Both the position numbers and the translations under genes were made by a program. From positions 2,480,001-2,544,000 of the forward strand of contig CU207211.1 of the NCBI GenBank assembly GCA_000026125.1: a DNA stretch of 64,000 bases. Reading direction: 5' to 3'. This DNA comes from Herminiimonas arsenicoxydans. Its GTDB lineage: Bacteria > Pseudomonadota > Gammaproteobacteria > Burkholderiales > Burkholderiaceae_D. Below are positions 33,434 through 43,964 of the stretch, piece by piece (positions within the stretch are counted from its first letter, which is position 1; every line of letters starts with the position of its first letter). The notes beneath the pieces were generated by a model. That model was not told where the DNA came from and did not search any database. It was given only the letters and a program-made list of their open reading frames with translations.

Positions 33434-34540
33434 ATGGCTACTTTGTTTGAACCATTAAAGTTGCGCGACATCAAGTTGAGGAACCGGATCGGCATACCGC
33501 CGATGTGTCAGTACTCAGCGCAAGATGGTATGCCGTCGGCATGGCATACCGTGCACTATGGAAGTCGTGCCATCGGTGGTGCCGGCTTGATGATCCTGGA
33601 GGCGACTGCTGTTTCCGAAGATGGACGAATCAGCACAGGCGACTTGGGCATCTGGAAGGATGCGCACATCGAGCCCTTGTCCCACATCGCACGCTTCGCA
33701 ACGGAAAACGAATGTGCTGCCGCAATTCAGCTCGCCCACGCAGGTCGCAAAGCAGGCGTGGCACTCGGTTGGCAGGAGCAAGGGAGCCTGCCACCGAACG
33801 AGGGCGGCTGGCGTACACATGCGCCTTCGCCGATCGCCTTCGGCCCGAAGTTCGCGACGCCAGTCGAATTAAACGTGAATGAAATAACGACGATTGTTGC
33901 GACGTTCGCATCTGCCGCCCGACGTGCTCTCGCTGCCGGTTTTCCGGTCATAGAAATCCATGCCGCGCACGGCTACCTGCTGCACCAGTTCCTTTCCCCG
34001 CTTTCCAACAAGCGCACTGATGACTACGGCGGCAGCTTTATCAATCGAACCCGCATGCTGCGCGAAGTAATCACTTCTGTACGTGCAGTATGGCCGGACA
34101 GGCTACCGATGCTGGTGCGACTTTCCGCGACGGATTGGGCCGATCATGGTTGGAATATAGAGGAAACGATAGAACTGTGCCGGCAGATGGCGCCACTGGG
34201 GGTCGATCTGGTCGATGTATCGTCGGGCGGACTGGTTCCCGATGTGACGGTCCCCGAAGGCCCAGGCTATCAAACCGAGTTCTCCGCAAGAATTCGCCGC
34301 GAGTCGGGCATGCGGACTTCGGCGGTCGGGATGATCACTTCACCAGAACAGGCCGATCACGTCATTCGCAGCGAACAGGCAGACCTGGTATTGATCGGTC
34401 GTGAAATATTGCGCGATCCGTATTGGCCTTTGCACGCGGCACGCGCTCTGGGATTTTCAATCGAATGGCCGGCACAGTATGGGCGCGCGGCTCCGCCAGG
34501 ATCGACATCGAGAATGCGACACGCGGTGTGTGCGCCATAA
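33434..34540 (+). CDS. Old yellow enzyme (NADH:flavin oxidoreductase, YqjM/XenA-like)
   Basis: A 368-residue TIM-barrel flavoprotein from ATG 33434 behind AGGAAGG. Signature elements are PPMCQYSAQDG near residue 23 (Cys that tunes the flavin in XenA/YqjM), QLAHAGRKAG (active-site His), EIHAAHGYLLHQFLSP, RTDDYGGSFINR and LVLIGREILRDPYWP. It reduces activated C=C bonds using FMN and NAD(P)H. The partner nitroreductase is 40 bp downstream, so the pair forms a flavin-dependent reductase operon behind a perfect FNR box. Its C-terminal tail is slightly extended. Confidence 0.93.
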   Translation: MATLFEPLKLRDIKLRNRIGIPPMCQYSAQDGMPSAWHTVHYGSRAIGGAGLMILEATAVSEDGRISTGDLGIWKDAHIEPLSHIARFATENECAAAIQLAHAGRKAGVALGWQEQGSLPPNEGGWRTHAPSPIAFGPKFATPVELNVNEITTIVATFASAARRALAAGFPVIEIHAAHGYLLHQFLSPLSNKRTDDYGGSFINRTRMLREVITSVRAVWPDRLPMLVRLSATDWADHGWNIEETIELCRQMAPLGVDLVDVSSGGLVPDVTVPEGPGYQTEFSARIRRESGMRTSAVGMITSPEQADHVIRSEQADLVLIGREILRDPYWPLHAARALGFSIEWPAQYGRAAPPGSTSRMRHAVCAP

Positions 34541-34580
34541 CGCAAGCCGTAGCGGAAATTTTTCAAATGAGGAGAACGAC

Positions 34581-35147
34581 ATGGAATTATTTGATGCAAT
34601 CCAAAATCGTCGCGCCATTCGCGAATACACCACACAAGGCGTGGATGAAGGCACCGTTAGAAAGTTGATCGATGCGGCAATTCATGCGCCGAGCGCAGTC
34701 AATGAGCAGCCCTGGACATTTACCATTGTGCGCGATCAGGCCAAGCTCGATGAATTATCCACCCAGGCAAAAGCTCATATGCTGAAGACCATGTCCGATG
34801 ATCCAAGGGCGCCACATTTTCGCTCGTACCTGGAGTCGCCTGACTTTCATATTTTTTACCATGCACCGGCACTGATTGTGATTTCGTCAGCGGACAAGGG
34901 ACCTTGGGCCGTCGAAGATTGTACGCTCGCCGCACAAAATTTGATGCTTGCTGCCCACGGCTTGGGATTGGGCTCGTGCTGGATCGGCTTTGCACAACAG
35001 TACCTGAACACCGATGCAGGGAAAGCCATGTTGAATCTTCCCCAGGAATGGCTTGCGGTTGCCCCCATCATCGTTGGACATCCGAGCAACAAGGTTCCTG
35101 CCACCCCACGCAAGGAACCCGTGATCTACTGGGTCGGCCATGATTAG
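34581..35147 (+). CDS. Nitroreductase family FMN protein
   Basis: 188 residues from ATG 34581 behind GAGGAGA. The FMN-binding N-terminus AIQNRRAIREYT (about residues 6-17) and AAIHAPSAVNEQPWTF (about 33-48) are typical, followed by AAQNLMLAAHGLGLGSCWIG. It is a dimeric cytosolic enzyme reducing nitro compounds or quinones. It is probably co-transcribed with the OYE gene and hence under the same FNR-like control. Confidence 0.92.
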   Translation: MELFDAIQNRRAIREYTTQGVDEGTVRKLIDAAIHAPSAVNEQPWTFTIVRDQAKLDELSTQAKAHMLKTMSDDPRAPHFRSYLESPDFHIFYHAPALIVISSADKGPWAVEDCTLAAQNLMLAAHGLGLGSCWIGFAQQYLNTDAGKAMLNLPQEWLAVAPIIVGHPSNKVPATPRKEPVIYWVGHD

Positions 35148-35237
35148 TCTCCGGCGCGGAAAATAACAGATGACGGACTGATTCGGATTCAACAGCGCAA
35201 CGTCGAAGTCCTTGCCTGTTGAGTCACATATAAGCCA

Positions 35238-36014
35238 TCACGTTTCTTTCGAAAAATGATTGACCAGCTGGAAAGAAGGCGTCAGTTTCGCTAACTCCAG
35301 ATCAAAGCGTTGATCCAGTTTTTGCGCACGATTAAACAGCATCGAACGAAATACACCTGCATCATTTCCTTTGACGAAAAAGGCGATGTAGTTGTAGCTG
35401 TCATCGGTCCTGCACCACCATATACGCCAATCGGTTTCCAGTAGCGCATCTGCAATAGCCGGGGCCATGGAGGTCGGGCGATCCCACAAATTGGATACCA
35501 GAACTCCTTGCGGAGCAAGAGTGTGCAGACAGGCTCGATAGAAATCACTCGTACCTAGTTCGGATGCTGGCCCATCGGCAGAAAAGCCGTCCAGCATGAT
35601 GACATCAGCGATGCCTTCCGGCTGATCCCGCATATATACAGCGGCGTCAGCCTGGATGATTTCAAGGCGTTGGTCATCAGCCGGGATCATGAAATGGTCG
35701 CGCAACGCAATGACTTCAGCGTGCAGCTCCAATACGGTGATGCGGGTGGAAGGAAAATGCCGATAGCAATACTTGACCAGCGACCCACCGCCCAGACCGA
35801 CCATCAAGATGTGTTTTGGCGCTGGCTGGAACAACAGGAAACCCATCATGGCCCGCGTGTAGCTCAGCAGCAGCTTGTCAGGTGCGGAAATCGACATCGC
35901 GCTCTGTATGTATTGGTGGTCGAAATGCAGCGTGCGCATGCCATCGTTATCGAAGACAAAGGGCTTGCCTCCACTTTGCCGAAGCAGCAATTCGAAGGGG
36001 CTAGGATTCGTCAT
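35238..36014 (-). CDS. Spermidine synthase-like methyltransferase-fold protein
   Basis: 258 residues with a spermidine-synthase-type Rossmann domain: ILMVGLGGGSLVKYCYRH (motif I, about residues 69-86), VLELHAEVIALRDHF, QADAAVYMRDQPEG and DVIMLDGFSADGP. The N-terminal beta-domain of true SpeE is short and the DGE-type catalytic loop is not evident, so polyamine synthesis is uncertain. Related stand-alone proteins are usually called polyamine-aminopropyltransferase-like. It is convergent with the nitroreductase gene. Confidence 0.82.
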   Translation of the reverse strand: MTNPSPFELLLRQSGGKPFVFDNDGMRTLHFDHQYIQSAMSISAPDKLLLSYTRAMMGFLLFQPAPKHILMVGLGGGSLVKYCYRHFPSTRITVLELHAEVIALRDHFMIPADDQRLEIIQADAAVYMRDQPEGIADVIMLDGFSADGPASELGTSDFYRACLHTLAPQGVLVSNLWDRPTSMAPAIADALLETDWRIWWCRTDDSYNYIAFFVKGNDAGVFRSMLFNRAQKLDQRFDLELAKLTPSFQLVNHFSKET

Positions 36015-36142
36015 GTGAGGTGGGAGTGCAGCATGTTGCCGAGGTGGCGGTCCACCTGGTTGGCGCGCTCGCTGCTACTGAGCAGGCGCAAATAATGTAG
36101 CGACATATGTTGTTATCGGAATCCTTAACCTAAAAAGGGATA

Positions 36143-36496
36143 TCACACCAATACGTGGCGTACCTGCCTGAAATAGCGATAGACCCCCTCTTCAACTTCG
36201 GGGGCAACCATTACTTCAGGCCGCCTGCCATTTGGACAGGCCAGCTTCGGCGTCGTTCCAAACAGCCGGCAGACCAGCGGCCGTTCGTCATATACCTGGC
36301 AGCCATCGGCTCCTAAATGCGGACAGCTCAATGCGGCAAGTGCGGCGTCCTGCTCCTGTTCACTCTTGCGCGGCAGACGCGCCATTTCAACACTGGACGC
36401 CAGCACCGGGCCACAGCAATCGTGGCATCCCGGAACGCAGGCAAATGCGGGGATGCGTTGCCTGAAAAACTTGATTGTCTGGCTGTGTTTATCCAT
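36143..36496 (-). CDS. YkgJ family cysteine-cluster protein
   Basis: 117 residues with the Zn/Fe-S-like Cys cluster: ACVPGCHDCCGPV (about residues 19-31), SCPHLGADGCQVYDERPLVCRLFG (about 68-91) and a later LACPNGR. This CxxC(x)n pattern defines the family (CxxCxxxCC-type). The metal and function are unestablished; some members are rRNA-associated. No operon partner is adjacent. Confidence 0.88.
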   Translation of the reverse strand: MDKHSQTIKFFRQRIPAFACVPGCHDCCGPVLASSVEMARLPRKSEQEQDAALAALSCPHLGADGCQVYDERPLVCRLFGTTPKLACPNGRRPEVMVAPEVEEGVYRYFRQVRHVLV

Positions 36497-36618
36497 TAAC
36501 TACTAACGCCTGCGAGATTTCATGTGCCTTGCGAAACATGACAATGTAATGATCATCATCTGATTACGTATGATCATAGCAGTCTGCTGCCAACGGCTGC
36601 GGATTCAACAATGGTGTA

Positions 36619-36885
36619 TGTTGATTTACAGCGAAACTGACCTGTGTTTAGAACACTATCCTACTTAGCAAAGCGAGCAGGATGTATGGGTTGATCGACG
36701 TTCCCCGACTTCTCTCAACAAATGCGCGTTCAAGCTTTCAGCCTGGATAAAGATCGCGGCAACAAAGTCACGCAAGCAACGTCGGACCTTGAAACAAATA
36801 CCCATCAACTTGTGTGCATTGGGATATGAAGGGGCGGCGTATAACCGGGTTGCCGCCTTCGCCAGACAGTGGAAAGTGGATCAAA
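36619..36885 (+). mobile_element. Decayed IS21-family left end with istA fragment (copy 1)
   Basis: Begins TGTTGATTTACA, an IS21-type terminus also present at 39347. The following sequence aligns by eye with copy 2: GATCGACGTTCCCCGACTTCTCTC, then the segment encoding QIPINLCALGYEG and RVAAFARQWKVDQ, homologous to IstA. About 145 bp of istA 5' sequence are missing. The gap is explained by deletion between two ATCGACGT repeats that both survive in copy 2 (39422-39429 and 39567-39574). The reading frame is broken, and istB and the right end are absent. Confidence 0.75.
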
Positions 36886-36893
36886 GTGTCGAA

Positions 36894-37021
36894 ATTCATT
36901 TATCTCTAAAGTCTGTTTTGCCCAGAATCAATGAGTTAGCAACTCCGTACTCATTCAAGTTTGAACCCAATATTCACTTATCTCTGAACTTTTACGGTTT
37001 ACGTTCATTTATCTCTGAACT
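36894..37021 (+). repeat. Three direct copies of a 19-bp motif (TTCATTTATCTCTGAACT type)
   Basis: Copies lie at 36894-36910 (ATTCATTTATCTCTAAA), 36972-36990 (ATTCACTTATCTCTGAACT) and 37003-37021 (GTTCATTTATCTCTGAACT). Two further copies in inverse orientation follow the second IS21 remnant at 39811-39850. They may be terminal repeats of a lost mobile element; the element type is not identified. Confidence 0.6.
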
Positions 37022-37216
37022 GAGTGAGCACTTGATAACCCTAGTCAGAATTATCAGTTTTATAAAAAACAGGAGTTGAGGCTGGCGTTCAGTAGCCGAT
37101 GTTTGCCTTCGACCCAAAGCGGACATCGCAAAAATTGGAGGATTTTCAGTAGTGTAACGCTGTGCCGAATGGGCGGCACGCCTAGCCTCATGCCATGGCA
37201 TTCTGCTCAAGTTAAA

Positions 37217-38023
37217 TCAAAAGCGATAGCTGATGCCGACACGAAGAGTACTTAGAGTCCAATCCGTAGTGGCAAGGGCTGATGAACTGGCAACGAAGCC
37301 AGTTGCTGGCGCCCTGGAGGTGACGTTATAACTCTGACTACTTTTTCCTAAATCGTAATATAAATATTCGACGCGGACAGCCCAGTTCTTTGCTATAGCA
37401 TATTCAGCTCCTGCGCCCAAAACAAAGCCAAGCCGGGTAGACCTACTACCGGCATTTAAATCATCAAAAACTATCGTGGGAGCTGATAGGTAACTCCCTT
37501 TATAGTTGATGTTCGTATTGACACGTCCAACTGCCACTCCTCCTGTTCCGTAGAGGAGCCATTGGTCATTTACATACCCAATACGACCTCGCAAGGTGAC
37601 CAGATAATCGACTGTATTGACCTGTCGCACATTGGCAGACATTGGATTGCCGGGATATCCCGTTACCGGATTGATTGTATTGAGTGCGGCATTGTCCTTT
37701 AGGTCGGTAAATTGAATGTCTGATTCCAGCCCCAAGAATATTTTTCCACTAGGCCAGTTATAGCCAAGATGCGCCCCAACAGCGCCGCCCTTGTGACTGC
37801 TTGCATAACGGCCTGTGAGACTGCTGGCCTGTGCTATTGCGCCGCTTGCATCTCCACCGACTCCGGCAAAGTAGCCTGGAACCCCACGGCTGTCGGTTTC
37901 CGCTTGAACATCCCCCTGTCCCACATTCACTCCGAAATAAGCACCCTTCCACTGCTCGGCCTGTACGAAAGGTGCAATAGTAATCATCGTAAGAAAAAAG
38001 AAACAACGTTTAACCAACTTCAT
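37217..38023 (-). CDS. Omp25/Opa-like outer-membrane beta-barrel protein
   Basis: 268 residues from ATG 38023; signal peptide MKLVKRCFFFLTMITIAP ending at VQAEQ. The mature chain starts with WKGAYFGVNVGQG and alternates amphipathic strands (GGAVGAHLGYNW, KIFLGLESDIQFTDL, TLRGRIGYVNDQWLLYGTGG, GFVLGAGAEYAIAKNWAVRVEYLYYDLG). It ends in a C-terminal Phe (LRVGISYRF), as expected for an 8-stranded barrel of the OmpA/Omp25 porin-like superfamily. Role unknown: surface protein or adhesin-like. It lies between IS remnants, suggesting acquisition with them. Its own stretch is somewhat more A/T-rich than flanking core genes. Confidence 0.85.
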   Translation of the reverse strand: MKLVKRCFFFLTMITIAPFVQAEQWKGAYFGVNVGQGDVQAETDSRGVPGYFAGVGGDASGAIAQASSLTGRYASSHKGGAVGAHLGYNWPSGKIFLGLESDIQFTDLKDNAALNTINPVTGYPGNPMSANVRQVNTVDYLVTLRGRIGYVNDQWLLYGTGGVAVGRVNTNINYKGSYLSAPTIVFDDLNAGSRSTRLGFVLGAGAEYAIAKNWAVRVEYLYYDLGKSSQSYNVTSRAPATGFVASSSALATTDWTLSTLRVGISYRF

Positions 38024-38390
38024 ATAACAGCACCTTTCAATATCTGCTTGCATTTCTGACAATTTTTACCGCAGCGATTATCTTGTAAATTTTCGTTTCT
38101 GTAAATTACTGACACCTGGTATGCGATATGAGAAAAAGCGATTCAGCCCAAGCCTGAACTGAGGACGCTTGCCGGCTCATAACCGAAAAACAAAAACTTA
38201 ACTGCAAGAAATGAAGCCATAAAGTCCGCTTCTGGCCGATAGCTGACGTCCGCGCAAGACACAGTGCGACAGACTTCGTATAAATTGAAAACAAGCCCTC
38301 AAAGTGCACTGCCGATATTGGAATAGCTAATGCGTAACATCGCCCTTGGTAGTTATTTGTGTTGCACTATGGGATAAGTTATATTGCCGC
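38024..38390. repeat. Intergenic region with dispersed-repeat remnant
   Basis: No gene is supported in this 367-bp gap. AAAGTCCGCTTCTGGCCGATA around 38219-38240 resembles, in reverse, the stretch GTTCAGTAGCCGATGTTTGCC...AAAGCGGACATCG near 37085-37130, on the other side of the barrel gene. Both resemble a widespread non-coding repeat seen in many proteobacterial genomes, so the barrel gene is flanked by inverted repeat relics. The match is by eye and imperfect. Confidence 0.4.
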
Positions 38391-38987
38391 ATGGAAAAAA
38401 CAATCTCGATACCGATGGCTTCAAAGTACTCCGGATTGACCGCAGCCGTGGGGGCCTTGCACGCTGCCCTTGACGAACGCGACGAATACACTCGATTTCA
38501 TTCTGACCGCGTAGTCACACTTGCCACCAAACTAGGTGCTGCTTGCGGCATTCCACTCGTCGACATGCCTGTACTGAGACTTGCGGCGCAATTTCATGAC
38601 ATCGGAAAGATTGGCGTGCCGGACAATGTACTGAAAAAGCCGGGGCCGCTAACGCAGGAAGAATGGGTACTCATGCGCTCGCACACGGAGCGGGGTGAGC
38701 GAATTTTTCGTGCCACTGGCCTTCCCATTGCTGACAGAATCGCCCCCATCATTCGGCATCATCATGAGGTTATCAACGGAACTGGTTATCCCGATGGACT
38801 ACAGGGTGAAGAAATTCCCCTGATGTCTCGTATCCTCGCTGTCGCTGATGCCTATGATGCGATGACAACCACCCGTCCATACCGAGAGGCGCTTACGCAT
38901 CGGCAGTCCTTAGACTTCATTGAATTGGATAAAGGCGTCAAGTTCGATACCGCCATTGTTGGCGTTTTTTTCAAGATGGTCACTTAG
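38391..38987 (+). CDS. HD-GYP domain protein, probable c-di-GMP phosphodiesterase
   Basis: 198 residues from ATG 38391. The HD pair is His69-Asp70 (AAQFHDIGKIGVPD), with further metal ligands in RSHTERG, the HHHE cluster near 123-126 and the GYP motif at 132-134 (GTGYPDGLQGEEIPLMSR), then DAYDAMTTTRPYR. All metal-binding residues look intact, so hydrolysis of cyclic-di-GMP is likely. It has no sensory or receiver domain, so control must come from expression or partners. It sits between IS remnants, an accessory position. The SD is weak. Confidence 0.87.
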   Translation: MEKTISIPMASKYSGLTAAVGALHAALDERDEYTRFHSDRVVTLATKLGAACGIPLVDMPVLRLAAQFHDIGKIGVPDNVLKKPGPLTQEEWVLMRSHTERGERIFRATGLPIADRIAPIIRHHHEVINGTGYPDGLQGEEIPLMSRILAVADAYDAMTTTRPYREALTHRQSLDFIELDKGVKFDTAIVGVFFKMVT

Positions 38988-39046
38988 TCCACGCGCGGCA
39001 AAAAAATAAAAACTCACAATTGCAGGAAAAGTGGAGTTGCCAGGAT

Positions 39047-39346
39047 TTAATAGACGCCTGATTTCCGCTTGCGATGCGCGGTTTCAAACTTATTCGGACT
39101 GACGCCGCCAAGATGACTGTGTCGTCTTACCATATTGTAGAAGTCATCAATGTATTCGGCCAGATCAAGTGTAGCGGTTTCGCGATCAGCATAAATACGC
39201 TTCTTGATACGCTCTTTCTTTAAACTGCTGAAGAAGGACTCTGCCACAGCGTTATCCCAGCAATTCGCTCGTCTACTCATACTCGGTTCGAGATGATTGG
39301 CCTCGCAGAATCGTCGCCAGGCGTCGCTGCCGCACTGCGTTCCTTG
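39047..39346 (-). pseudogene. IS3-family transposase (orfB) 3' fragment
   Basis: The minus frame encodes the C-terminal DDE region: GTQCGSDAWRRFCEANH, LEPSMSRRANCWDNAVAESF (with the catalytic Glu), then EYIDDFYNMVRRHSHLGG and a normal C-terminus with stop at 39047. The frame runs upstream past 39280 to 39346, where it is cut exactly by the IS21-type terminus TGTTGATTTGCA. The IS3 copy was therefore older and was interrupted by IS21. It is inactive, lacking orfA and most of orfB. Confidence 0.85.
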
Positions 39347-39760
39347 TGTTGATTTGCATCGAAAACTGACCCACGCTTAGAACACAATCCTACTTACCAA
39401 AGTGAGTGGGAGATTGGAGTAATCGACGTGGCATTACTTGGAATTATTCGACGCTGGCACCTTCGTGACCAGGTCTCATTGAGGGAAGTATCCAAACGAC
39501 TAAGTATCTCTCGAAATACCGTTAGACGGTATCTACGCGCTGAAACTGTCGAGCCAGCGTACGCTGATCGACGTTCCCCGACTTCTCTCGACAAATATGC
39601 GTTCAAGCTTTCAGCCTGGTTAACGACTGAGACAACGAAGTCACGCAAGCAACGACGGACTTTGAAACAGATGCATATCGATCTATATGCATTGGGATTT
39701 GAAGGGTCGTATGACCGGGTCGCAGCCTTCGACAGACAGTGGAAGGCGGATCAGTTAGAG
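39347..39760 (+). mobile_element. IS21-family left end with truncated istA (copy 2)
   Basis: Starts TGTTGATTTGCATCGAAAAC at 39347, inside the IS3 fragment. From 39428 it encodes the N-terminus of an IstA-like transposase: MALLGIIRRWHLRDQVSLRE, an HTH (SKRLSISRNTVRRYLRA), then LKQMHIDLYALGFEGSYDRV. The match to copy 1 ends near 39755 and the frame closes at 39823. IstB and the right end are missing. It retains the two ATCGACGT repeats that explain the deletion in copy 1. Confidence 0.82.
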
Positions 39761-39810
39761 AGGGTCAACTCTGCGAGCAAATCAACACAAGTAAGGAAAA
39801 AAGCCATCGT

Positions 39811-39850
39811 AGCTCAGAGATAAAAGAATGAAGTTCAGAGATAAAAGAAT
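39811..39850 (-). repeat. Two inverted-orientation copies of the 19-bp motif
   Basis: AGCTCAGAGATAAAAGAAT (39811-39829) and AGTTCAGAGATAAAAGAAT (39832-39850) are tandem, 21 bp apart, and are the reverse complement of the motif at 36894-37021. They end 35 bp before the groES promoter. Confidence 0.6.
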
Positions 39851-39885
39851 TTCGCCAACAGACTTTATTCTTTTCGATCATCTCA

Positions 39886-39915
39886 CTTGAATTATCGAAC
39901 AACCGTCCCTATACT
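39886..39915 (+). promoter_or_regulatory. groESL promoter (sigma-70 overlapping sigma-32-like)
   Basis: TTGAAT (39887-39892) and TATACT (39910-39915) are spaced by 17 bp, a near-consensus sigma-70 promoter. The overlapping CTTGAA (39886-39891) and CCCTATAC (39907-39914), spaced by 15 bp, also fit a sigma-32 heat-shock promoter. The CIRCE operator begins at the -10 end. Confidence 0.75.
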
Positions 39916-39941
39916 TAGCACTCACCGGAAGAGAGTGCTAA
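39915..39941 (+). promoter_or_regulatory. CIRCE operator (HrcA binding site)
   Basis: TTAGCACTC (39915-39923), a 9-bp spacer and GAGTGCTAA (39933-39941) match the CIRCE consensus exactly. It overlaps the transcription start region of groESL, so HrcA should repress until heat shock. hrcA itself is not in the window. Confidence 0.95.
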
Positions 39942-40051
39942 CAACTTTCCCCGACTGACCAACTTTCTAGTGCGGCAGGTATGCACTGTAAAGCACGCTT
40001 TGCAGCCCATGCCGCAAATCACCATAACCTATTGAAAACTAAGGAGTTTGT

Positions 40052-40342
40052 ATGAACCTTCGTCCTTTGCACGATCGCGTCATCGTCAAGCGCCTCGACC
40101 AGGAAACAAAAACTGCGTCCGGCCTCATCATTCCTGAAGCAGCTGCTGAAAAGCCTGATCAAGGTGAAGTTCTGGCTATCGGTAACGGCAAAATCCTCGA
40201 TGACGGCAAAGTTCGTCCACTCGACGTGAAAGTCGGCGACCGCGTTTTGTTCGGCAAATATGCTGGTCAATCGGTCAAAGTCGATGGCAACGAAGTCCTC
40301 GTGATGCGCGAAGAAGACATCATGGCAATCGTACAAAAGTGA
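40052..40342 (+). CDS. groES: GroES co-chaperonin
   Basis: A 96-residue protein with the chaperonin-10 signature [18 protein letters not shown] and mobile loop [20 protein letters not shown], followed by [26 protein letters not shown]. It forms the heptameric lid of GroEL. The ATG follows AAGGAG. Promoter and CIRCE lie about 110-165 bp upstream; groEL follows after 122 bp in the same operon. Confidence 0.98.
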   Translation: MNLRPLHDRVIVKRLDQETKTASGLIIPEAAAEKPDQGEVLAIGNGKILDDGKVRPLDVKVGDRVLFGKYAGQSVKVDGNEVLVMREEDIMAIVQK

Positions 40343-40413
40343 TGCCGCTTTTCGACCGTCGCGGCAATGCCGATGCGCTCGAAACCGGTTTCATCCTAGT
40401 GGACACTTGGTGA

Positions 40414-42105
<1,692 letters not shown>

Positions 42106-42150
42106 GTACCGGCTCTGCAGGAATGGGCTAGTCTCAGTCCTCACGAGCAT

Positions 42151-42189
42151 AAAAAATCCCGCAAGGCTCGCGCTTTGCGGGATTTTTTT
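42151..42189 (+). terminator. Intrinsic terminator of groESL
   Basis: AAAAAATCCCGCAA (42151-42164) pairs with TTTGCGGGATTTTTTT (42174-42189); the T-run is on the plus strand. The remaining 42190-42423 gap has no supported gene and holds the promoter of the BCCT gene. Confidence 0.9.
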
Positions 42190-42423
42190 ATTAAAAGCGC
42201 AATCGGAGGATAACTTGCCATTGCCATCAGACATTCTTGCTGCATCTGATATTTTTGAATTTTCACATGGTCACCTTCGATGACATTTCTTCGTTCGCTT
42301 GTGCCATGCTCTTCCAGTCATTTGCATCTCGTCGATCATCATTCGGCCGACAGCGATTAGAATGTTGCTGCAAGCCTTGCAAGCGTCAGCAAGCATTCCT
42401 CAACCGCACGCACAGAGGCCTAT

Positions 42424-43941
42424 ATGCAATTGATTTTCTCCGCTGGATTGATTTTACTGGTCGTGCTGTGGGGCGTTTTTTCACCCCTATCGCTGAGCGC
42501 CGTATTCGACACGGCACTGGTCAGCGTTACCAAAAATTTTGGCTGGCTCTATCTCTGGACTGTTCTGGCCCTCGTTGCATTCGCTTTTTTTCTGGCTGTC
42601 AGTCGCTATGGAAACTTAAAGCTTGGCGGCGAAGACGATGAACCGGAGTTTTCCATCAGCGCCTGGTTCTCCATGCTCTTTGCTGCCGGCATGGGTATCG
42701 GGCTGGTGTTCTGGGGTGTCGCCGAACCGATCTCCCATTATTCTTCCGCCCCTCCCGGCATTCAATCCGGCACGCCGGAAGCGGCTAACGCGGCCATGCG
42801 CTACGCATTCTTCCATTGGGGGCTGCACCCATGGGCCGTGTACGGCATTGTCGCGCTTGCGATTGCCTTCTTCCAGTATCGGCGACAGGGCGTTGCGCTC
42901 ATCAGCGAGTCGACCAGGGCTTTACCGTGGGCGCCAATTCAACGGATGTCGGGGCTATTCAATGTCCTCGCGATAGTCGCCACTGCATTTGGCGTTGCCG
43001 CCTCCTTGGGAATGGGCGCGCTGCAGATCAATAGCGGCCTTGAAGCCGTATTCGGGCTGCCGGTCAGCAAGACAGCGCAAGTCGGCATTATTCTGGTCAC
43101 CACTGCGGTATTCGTCACTTCTGCCGTTACCGGAGTCGCCAAGGGCATCAAAATGCTTTCCTCGCTCAATATGCTGGTTGCTGCCGCATTGACACTTGCC
43201 GTATTCCTGCTTGGTCCTACCGTTGCCATCATCGATACGCTGACCAATACGCTCGGTTCCTATCTCAGCGAATTTATCCGCATGAGCTTGCGCATGACAC
43301 CCTTCCGCGACAGCAGCTGGGTCGGCGGATGGACATTGTTTTATTGGGCCTGGTGGATTTCATGGTCACCATTTGTCGGGCTGTTTATTGCCCGCGTATC
43401 GCGCGGCCGTACCATACGCGAATTTATTATCGGTACCGTGCTTGCGCCTTCACTCGCTGCATTCATCTGGTTTTCGGTATTCGGCGGGACTGCTTTATAT
43501 ATGGAAATTTGGGGGCATGTGCCTATCGTCGATGCAGTCAAAGCCGATGTATCGACAGCTCTCTTTACCATGTTTAGCGCCATGCCTTTGGGCATGCTGA
43601 TGTCCATCGTCGCGACGCTGCTGGTATTCGTGTTCTTCGTTACTTCGGGCGATTCGGCCACGCTGGTGCTGGGCATCATGAGTACGGGCGGCAATCCCGA
43701 CCCTTCTGCCAAAATCAAGATGATATGGGGTGTACTGGTTGCGGGTATCGCCATCAGCCTGCTGCTCGCCGGCGGCCTCAAGGCCATACAGACGGCAACC
43801 ATTCTGTTCGCGCTGCCATTTACGCTCGTGATTCTTTTGATGGTGGTATCGCTGTGGCGCGCGATCCGCGAAGACTGGGATGAAGAACAGCGACAGGAAA
43901 GAGAGTTGCGCCGGCGCATACGGGAAATGACATCAAAATAA
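42424..43941 (+). CDS. BCCT family betaine/choline/carnitine-type transporter
   Basis: 505 residues with 12 helices. BCCT hallmarks: FAAGMGIGLVFWGVAEPISHY (about residues 80-100) and the Trp-rich segment WTLFYWAWWISWSPFVGLFIARVSRGRTIREF (about 302-333), plus SGDSATLVLGIMSTGG. It takes up quaternary ammonium compounds with Na+ or H+; choline, betaine or carnitine cannot be distinguished. The C-terminal tail is short (EEQRQERELRRRIREM), so osmosensory control is doubtful. It lies 23 bp upstream of an MFS gene on the same strand. Confidence 0.92.
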   Translation: MQLIFSAGLILLVVLWGVFSPLSLSAVFDTALVSVTKNFGWLYLWTVLALVAFAFFLAVSRYGNLKLGGEDDEPEFSISAWFSMLFAAGMGIGLVFWGVAEPISHYSSAPPGIQSGTPEAANAAMRYAFFHWGLHPWAVYGIVALAIAFFQYRRQGVALISESTRALPWAPIQRMSGLFNVLAIVATAFGVAASLGMGALQINSGLEAVFGLPVSKTAQVGIILVTTAVFVTSAVTGVAKGIKMLSSLNMLVAAALTLAVFLLGPTVAIIDTLTNTLGSYLSEFIRMSLRMTPFRDSSWVGGWTLFYWAWWISWSPFVGLFIARVSRGRTIREFIIGTVLAPSLAAFIWFSVFGGTALYMEIWGHVPIVDAVKADVSTALFTMFSAMPLGMLMSIVATLLVFVFFVTSGDSATLVLGIMSTGGNPDPSAKIKMIWGVLVAGIAISLLLAGGLKAIQTATILFALPFTLVILLMVVSLWRAIREDWDEEQRQERELRRRIREMTSK

Positions 43942-43964
43942 CTTTATGGATGATTGAATACTAG

